This document shows positions 58,485-64,000 of a stretch of 64,000 bases of DNA, piece by piece. Numbering within the stretch: the stretch's first letter is position 1; each line of letters starts with the position of its first letter. The stretch is from Puniceicoccaceae bacterium. GTDB taxonomy: Bacteria; Verrucomicrobiota; Verrucomicrobiia; Opitutales; JAFGAQ01. Position numbers and translations under genes: made by a program. The stretch lies in contig JANQOQ010000008.1 in assembly GCA_028285755.1 (NCBI GenBank), positions 691,399 to 755,398 on the forward strand, in the 5' to 3' direction. The notes beneath the pieces were generated by a model. That model did no database searches. It had not been told where the DNA came from and worked only from the letters and a program-made list of their open reading frames with translations.

Positions 58485-59516
58485 ATGTCATTAGATCTTA
58501 TACTTATCGTAGCAGCGATCGTCGTAGCGATCGTTGTCTTTGTGACCCTCGCTTCCTTTGTTAGCGTGTGGTTTAAAGCGCTGACTTCGGGTGCACCGGT
58601 CAGCATGATCAATTTGATCATCATGCGCTGGGGTCGCAAGCTGCCCTATGCGAAGATTGTGGAGGCCCGCATTAACTCGGTTAAGGCGGGGATTGATGTT
58701 ACCATCAATGATCTGGAAACCCACTACATGGCGGGGGGTGATATCCTCCAGACGGTTCAGGGGGTAATCAATGCCATGAAGGCAGGGATTTCTTTGGATT
58801 GGAACCAGGCGTGTACGATTGACCTCGCGACCAAAGGCACGGAGAAGTCCATTATCGAAGCGGTTCGCACCTCGATTAACCCTAAGGTGATTGATTGCCC
58901 GGCGCCGAGTAGTGGTCGCAGCACGATTGATGGCGTGGCTAAGGACGGTATCCAAGTACGTGTAAGGGCGCGTGTGACCGTGCGTTCGAACCTCGAGCAT
59001 TACGTGGGCAGTGCGCAGGAGGAGACCATCATTGCCCGTGTGGGTGAGGGAATTGTGACCACCATCGGTTCGGCTGAGAGCTACAAGTGGGTGCTTGAGA
59101 ATCCGGATTCGATCTCACGCAATGTATTGCAGCGTGGCCTGGACGTGGGAACTGCATTTGAAATCCTTTCGATCGATATCGCTGACGTCGATGTGGGTGA
59201 GAACGTGGGTGCGACCCTGCAAGTTGCTCAGGCCCAGGCGAACAAGGATATGGCTCAGGCCCAGGCGGAAATCCGACGTGCGGCTGCGGTGGCGCTTGAG
59301 CAGGAAATGAGCGCGAAGGTAGAAGAAATGCGTGCGAAGCTCGTAGAAGCGGAAACCAAGGTGCCGCTTGCGGTTGCGGATGCCCTGAAAACCGGAAATC
59401 TGGGCGTGATGGACTACTATCGTTTGAATAATATTCAGGCGGATACTCAAATGAGACAGACCATCTCCAAGGAGGACGAAGCGGATTCTGAAAGCTTCGA
59501 CAAGCCAACTAAATAA
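58485..59516 (+). CDS. floA: Flotillin-like protein FloA
   Basis: '[94 protein letters not shown]'. Confidence 0.95.
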   Translation: MSLDLILIVAAIVVAIVVFVTLASFVSVWFKALTSGAPVSMINLIIMRWGRKLPYAKIVEARINSVKAGIDVTINDLETHYMAGGDILQTVQGVINAMKAGISLDWNQACTIDLATKGTEKSIIEAVRTSINPKVIDCPAPSSGRSTIDGVAKDGIQVRVRARVTVRSNLEHYVGSAQEETIIARVGEGIVTTIGSAESYKWVLENPDSISRNVLQRGLDVGTAFEILSIDIADVDVGENVGATLQVAQAQANKDMAQAQAEIRRAAAVALEQEMSAKVEEMRAKLVEAETKVPLAVADALKTGNLGVMDYYRLNNIQADTQMRQTISKEDEADSESFDKPTK

Positions 59517-59535
59517 TTTGCTCTGAGCGCCAATC

Positions 59536-60159
59536 ATGGACTCCTTTCTTGAGATTATATTCTTCCTGATTATTGCAGCATTTTATGTGCTGCAAGGGCT
59601 CTTTTCGAAAAAGAAGCCCAAGCAAGAAGAACAGGAGGAGGCTCCCCCTTCGAATGAGGAAGCTCCCAGACCGGTGACAGGTGGGGAGCTACTGCGCGAA
59701 ATCCGGGAGGAGATTCGCCGGCGGAGTGAGGCTCCTGCTGAAGAGATGCCGCCGGAGCGTCCCGTTGTTGCAAGAGCCGAGCCAACGCCGGTGCAACCCG
59801 AGCGACGATCCATCGCAACTCCGCAGCCTCGTCCGGTGGCCCGTGTGGAAACGCCCGTACCCTCAGCTCAACCGTATGCAGGGGATCAGCTCGATGCAAT
59901 GCGCCGACAGATCGAAGAGACGCGTAAGCGCGCTGAGCTGGAAGCCCAGAGAGCAGGTAACCTCGCCAGTGCACCGATACGTAAGCAGGGCGCTAATCTG
60001 CGATCGAAATCCATGAGTAACCGTAGTATGATTGACCAGGTAATTACCAATCTGCGCGATCCTCAGGCAGCCCGCAAAGCGGTGCTGTATTCGGAGATTT
60101 TTGGCGCTCCGGTTGGTATGCGAAAGAACGGTTCCATCCAGCCCATGTGGCAACAATAG
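59536..60159 (+). CDS. Hypothetical membrane-anchored protein downstream of floA
   Basis: N-terminal TM 'FLEIIFFLIIAAFYVLQGLF', Pro/Glu-rich linker, C-terminal 'MIDQVITNLRDPQAARKAVLYSEIFGAPVGMRK'. Confidence 0.65.
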   Translation: MDSFLEIIFFLIIAAFYVLQGLFSKKKPKQEEQEEAPPSNEEAPRPVTGGELLREIREEIRRRSEAPAEEMPPERPVVARAEPTPVQPERRSIATPQPRPVARVETPVPSAQPYAGDQLDAMRRQIEETRKRAELEAQRAGNLASAPIRKQGANLRSKSMSNRSMIDQVITNLRDPQAARKAVLYSEIFGAPVGMRKNGSIQPMWQQ

Positions 60160-60250
60160 ATTTTTTTTGCTGATCCAGAACCTATCTTAAATTTAAGTTA
60201 ACTGCTGAATACTTAAATTTGAGGGGAGGTTCAGAATATATATTATTGTT

Positions 60251-60490
60251 ATGAGTGAACCTAAAATAGCTGCTAAAAAGCCCGCTGCTGTGGAATTGGA
60301 GGAGGGGAAGTCCTACTACTTTTGCACATGCGGCGAATCCAGTAACCAACCATTTTGCGATGGTTCTCACCGGGGCACGGATTTCACGCCCCAGCCGTTT
60401 ACGGCCAAAAAGAGTGGCACTGCCTATTTGTGCCAGTGCAAACAGACTGCCAACTCACCTTTTTGCGACGGCACCCACGCAAAGCTGTAA
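60251..60490 (+). CDS. CDGSH iron-sulfur domain protein with two motifs
   Basis: 'YYFCTCGESSNQPFCDGSH' and 'YLCQCKQTANSPFCDGTH'. Confidence 0.95.
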   Translation: MSEPKIAAKKPAAVELEEGKSYYFCTCGESSNQPFCDGSHRGTDFTPQPFTAKKSGTAYLCQCKQTANSPFCDGTHAKL

Positions 60491-60498
60491 GTTCTGAT

Positions 60499-61284
60499 TT
60501 AATCAATAAGGAGGCGGGCTTGCCCGGTGGTCCCCTGGAGGTCCTGGGGTAGGCCGCCTTTTTCTATTATCAGATTTTCAGTTTTATCGCAGATGATCGA
60601 GATCTCACCATTTTTGATGAGCGTGCGCTCTTCATTGGCTGCGAGTGTACCTGAGAACAGGATTTCGCCATCTGCGGTTTGAGTTACGTAAATGTATACG
60701 GGTGCGATTGCCCGAATGCGTATCAAATTTTCATTTATGGAGTCGATGGTGAGTGATTCATCTTCAATTGCCGACACATTTGGATTATCCCCCGAGTTGG
60801 CCAGATCGCCTGGAGGGCTATCTAAAAAGAAAACGCGCACAGCGAATACAACCGCAAAAATTAATATAACCGCGGCAACAATGAGGCCAATGACCTTGAG
60901 GTTGAAGCGTTTGGGTTCATCGAGCGGTTTATAGCGTTCGAAAATGTTCTGCCCCGGTTTTTCCGCTTCTTCGCCGTCTTTTGCATCAGTAGGCATAGTA
61001 AAGGTGCCCAGTGACTCACGCGGTTGTTCAGAGTCATGGCTCATTTGCCGGGTCGTATTAATATCCTCATAAGTTTGAGTGATGCTATCTGCATTCAACT
61101 TGAGAAATTTAGCGTAGAGTCGCAGAAACCCCTTTACATAGACCGGATGCAGAGGAATATCGAAACTGTTATCCTCCAGCTTGGCCAGGTATTCGGCACG
61201 AATTTTAGTGGCTTCGGAAGCCTCTGTGATCGAATAATTTAAGCGGCTCCGGGATTCCTGGAGCTGTTGACCGATACTACTCAT
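60499..61284 (-). CDS. RodZ-like HTH/transmembrane protein (DUF4115 C-terminal)
   Basis: 'GQQLQESRSRLNYSITEASEATKIRAEYLAKLEDNSFDIPLHPVYVKGFLRLYAKFL' HTH_25-type, TM helix, 'ILFSGTLAANEERTLIKNGEISI'. Confidence 0.85.
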   Translation of the reverse strand: MSSIGQQLQESRSRLNYSITEASEATKIRAEYLAKLEDNSFDIPLHPVYVKGFLRLYAKFLKLNADSITQTYEDINTTRQMSHDSEQPRESLGTFTMPTDAKDGEEAEKPGQNIFERYKPLDEPKRFNLKVIGLIVAAVILIFAVVFAVRVFFLDSPPGDLANSGDNPNVSAIEDESLTIDSINENLIRIRAIAPVYIYVTQTADGEILFSGTLAANEERTLIKNGEISIICDKTENLIIEKGGLPQDLQGTTGQARLLID

Positions 61285-61429
61285 TCAATGTAATTAAAAG
61301 TCTAAAAGTTATGACTGTCTATTGGAAAAAACCGAATCTTGGTTTTATATTTACTGAAAGCCATTTGGTAATTGAAAAGTGCCCTCTTTAGGGCAATGAA
61401 TGGTGGATCATCTGAACTGTAATATTTTG

Positions 61430-61891
61430 ATGAATACCTTTTCGCGCAAAAAGCTTTTATTGGGTGCTCTGTTGTTACTGACAGTGTTTGCATCTACAGT
61501 GCCTGTGCGCGCAATGGTTGCAAAGTCGACCGTTGAGGAGGTGTATGGAACAGATTATACACGCATACTTACTGTGCCGGGACGGCCCTGGATCGAAGAG
61601 CAGTGGATCTACACTGTCGAAAACGTCAAAATCACCTGTTCGTTTGTGGGTAATTACTGTCTTTGGATCGATTATTTCTCAATGAATGCTCTGGATGAAG
61701 AATACATCCTGGCAGAGATGAAAAAACTTCAGCCCGGCGAGGAATGGACCCCCGAATATCGGAATGGCCGCATTCGCTGGTGGTTTAACTCTCAGGAGGA
61801 TCGCCTTTCCAAGCGGGCGACCGGGTATTCGCTGCATACTAATGATTACATTCGCAATGTCTTATCACGCCGCGAGCAATGGCAATTCTAG
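61430..61891 (+). CDS. Hypothetical secreted protein
   Basis: MNTFSRKKLLLGALLLLTVFASTVPVRAMVA signal peptide; no recognised domain. Confidence 0.55.
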   Translation: MNTFSRKKLLLGALLLLTVFASTVPVRAMVAKSTVEEVYGTDYTRILTVPGRPWIEEQWIYTVENVKITCSFVGNYCLWIDYFSMNALDEEYILAEMKKLQPGEEWTPEYRNGRIRWWFNSQEDRLSKRATGYSLHTNDYIRNVLSRREQWQF

Positions 61892-61903
61892 ATTTTATAC
61901 ATT

Positions 61904-62767
61904 ATGGCAATAACCGTAAACGGTGAACCGATAACCGATATCAGCATCGAACAAGAACGTCAAAGGCTGCAGCAGGAGAGTGGCGTGACATCCAATCAGG
62001 CCGGAATTGACCGTGTGCGGCTGATGCTCTGGGACAGTGCAAAGCAGAATGTGATCGATCATCTGCTATGTAAACAAGAGGCGACGAAGCGTGGCCTGAC
62101 TGTGGATGAAGAGCAGGTGGAACTGCAAATCAGCAATATAGCAGAGCGCAACGGGGGGCTATCGGTGCTTGAGAATTATATAAAATCTCAGGGGCAGACT
62201 ATTGAGGATTTAAAACAGGACATGCGCGACCGCATGTTTGTGGATGCTTTGGTAGATGCGGTGTATAATGAGATCAAGGAGCCGAAGGAGCGACATGCGA
62301 AACGCTACTACAAGGAGCATCGCGAGCAATACCAAACGCCGGAACAGGTGAAATTGCGGGTCATCGAAAAACGGTTTTCGAATCCATCATTGCGAAGTAA
62401 AGCACAGCAGGAGATTACAAAAATTTATGAAGCGTTGACGGGTGGAAAGTCATTTAAACTGATGATCAACCAAAAATCAGATCGCCCTCAAAATGGAGGT
62501 TCCCTGGGTTGGGCGCAACGGGGGAATCTGGATGCTAAGGTGGAAGAACGGGTATTTGTAATGGAAGCAGGTCAATTTACTGAGCCACTCGAGGCTCAAA
62601 ATAGCTGGCAAATACTGGAAGTTGAGGAAAAGCAGGAAGCTTCGGAAAAGAGTTTTGACGAGGTAAAGGCAGAGATCATACAGATCCTTTGGCAAGAGGA
62701 ACGGCAGTCCAAACTCAAACAACTTGTGGACAAATTGCGTAAAGCCGCAGTGATCAAAGAGGACTAA
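61904..62767 (+). CDS. Parvulin-type peptidyl-prolyl isomerase (SurA/NifM-like), no obvious signal peptide
   Basis: SurA_N-like N-terminal helices; 'VKLRVIEKRFSNPSLRSKAQQEITKIYEALTGGKSFKLMINQKSDRPQNGGSLGWAQRGNLDAKVEERVFVMEAGQFTEPLEAQNSWQILEVEEKQEA'. Confidence 0.88.
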   Translation: MAITVNGEPITDISIEQERQRLQQESGVTSNQAGIDRVRLMLWDSAKQNVIDHLLCKQEATKRGLTVDEEQVELQISNIAERNGGLSVLENYIKSQGQTIEDLKQDMRDRMFVDALVDAVYNEIKEPKERHAKRYYKEHREQYQTPEQVKLRVIEKRFSNPSLRSKAQQEITKIYEALTGGKSFKLMINQKSDRPQNGGSLGWAQRGNLDAKVEERVFVMEAGQFTEPLEAQNSWQILEVEEKQEASEKSFDEVKAEIIQILWQEERQSKLKQLVDKLRKAAVIKED

Positions 62768-64000
62768 AGGCTGTCCAGGTCTTGCAGGATTTCGCGGGGT
62801 TGGGAGCCGTTATCCGGGCCAACGAGGCCACGCTCTTCGAGGATCTCCATGATGCGTGCTGCACGGTTGTAACCAATACGTAGCCGCCTTTGCAGCATCG
62901 AGGTGGAGGCCCGCTTGCTGGAGCGTATCACCTCGATGGCGTCTGGTACCAGGGAGTCTCCCCAGTCTTCCCCGTCGGGCCCGAAGCTGGCTTCCTCATC
63001 GTCATCCCCGCTTTCGACCTGACGTTGGATCTCTTCGGCGATTTGCGGAGGCCCGTTTACTTTCAGGAACTCAACGATGTCGTTGATTTCATCGTCAGAG
63101 ACAAAAGCGCCCTGCGCTCGAATCAGGTGATGCACCCCGGGCGGGATAAAAAGCATATCGCCTTTACCAATCAGGGTATCCGCGCCCCCACCATCCAGGA
63201 TGGTGCGGCTATCTACTTTGGAAGCTACTTTGAACGAGATACGGCTGGGTAAATTCGCTTTAATGACACCTGTGATTACGTTTACGGAGGGACGTTGGGT
63301 CGCAATGACGAGATGGATGCCCGCAGCACGTGCGAGCTGCGCAAGGCGGGCAACGCAGGTCTCAATATCTGCGGGTGCGACCATCATTAAGTCGGCCAAC
63401 TCGTCGATGATACATACGATGTAGGGAAGTTTTTTTTCCGGGATTTCTAGGACGTTTTCATCACGGGGCACCGCAATGTTGTTAACGGCTGCACGTTCTT
63501 CAGCGGTGAGCTCTTTGTCCAGGTTTTTAGCGAGCTCTTTGGATTCCTGATTGCGCAGAATCTTCGCGTTAAATCCGGCAATATTGCGCACGCCTACCTG
63601 TGCAAATATCTGGTAGCGCCTTTCCATCTCAGAGATGAGCCACTTGAGTGCATTGGGTACTTTTTTGGGGTCGGTCACGACCGGGATCAGCATGTGCGGC
63701 AAGTCGTTAAATATCTGCATTTCGACGATCTTCGGATCCACCATGATGAAGCGCAGGTCATCGGGGCTCGAGTGGTAGAGCAGGGAGCTGATAATTGCAT
63801 TGATACACACGGTCTTACCGGAGCCGGTGGAACCTGCGATTAAGAGGTGTGGCATACGGGTGAGATCGGCTACGAGAGGCTTTCCGCTGACCTCCTTGCC
63901 AAGCACGATGGGGATCTCTGCCTTACTGTCTGCCCAAACATTGGTCTCCAGTATGTCCCTTACCCGGACGGATTGCGGATGTTCGTTAGGGATTTCGATG
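62764..64000 (-). CDS. ftsK: DNA translocase FtsK/SpoIIIE (partial, continues beyond window)
   Basis: 'LLIAGSTGSGKTVCINAIISSLLYHSSPDDLRFIMVDPK', 'PYIVCIIDELADLMMVAPADIE', C-terminal gamma winged helix 'ASTSMLQRRLRIGYNRAARIMEILEERGLVGP'. Reading frame stays open to the window edge. Confidence 0.96.
   Translation of the reverse strand, partial: IEIPNEHPQSVRVRDILETNVWADSKAEIPIVLGKEVSGKPLVADLTRMPHLLIAGSTGSGKTVCINAIISSLLYHSSPDDLRFIMVDPKIVEMQIFNDLPHMLIPVVTDPKKVPNALKWLISEMERRYQIFAQVGVRNIAGFNAKILRNQESKELAKNLDKELTAEERAAVNNIAVPRDENVLEIPEKKLPYIVCIIDELADLMMVAPADIETCVARLAQLARAAGIHLVIATQRPSVNVITGVIKANLPSRISFKVASKVDSRTILDGGGADTLIGKGDMLFIPPGVHHLIRAQGAFVSDDEINDIVEFLKVNGPPQIAEEIQRQVESGDDDEEASFGPDGEDWGDSLVPDAIEVIRSSKRASTSMLQRRLRIGYNRAARIMEILEERGLVGPDNGSQPREILQDLDSL

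Overview
The window is bacterial chromosome with no rRNA, CRISPR array or recognisable transposon. Gene content suggests Verrucomicrobiota (Opitutae-like); this is an inference. The left part (about 1-23.9 kb) is a carbohydrate-utilisation region. It holds a GH9-like fragment at the edge, a LacI / two beta-propeller-like proteins / LctP permease / clan GH-A-like hydrolase cluster, and a xylan locus (ECF sigma, FecR, STN lipoprotein, STN-fused TonB receptor, GH10, sulfatase, GH43, LacI, GPH symporter, xylA, PAS-AraC regulator). The middle and right parts are mostly housekeeping: M42 peptidase, hybrid kinase, mreB-mreC-(giant gene)-mreD, acs, yceI, cysteine desulfurase, recF, ABC transporters, rlmD-like, ruvC, pdxH, nfeD/nfeD/floA, CDGSH protein, RodZ-like, parvulin and ftsK. 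Two tRNAs (Leu-CAA, Asp-GTC) are visible. The standout is a 1391-aa gene at 36268..40443 lying between mreC and an mreD-like gene. Its residues 301-1388 read as 272 consecutive four-residue repeats (x-x-[IVTAx]-[A/S]) without a register break. Every proline in the block falls in position 1 or 2, and no charged residue was seen in position 4. This matches none of the usual coiled-coil periodicities (7/2, 11/3, 15/4) and is my candidate for an undescribed cell-shape or scaffold component. Secondary items: a TonB receptor with an apparent second, internal signal peptide; a sulfatase-xylanase ATGA-coupled pair; twin TetR-type inverted repeats; a shared LacI-type operator; and a solitary flagellar-rod-like miniprotein.
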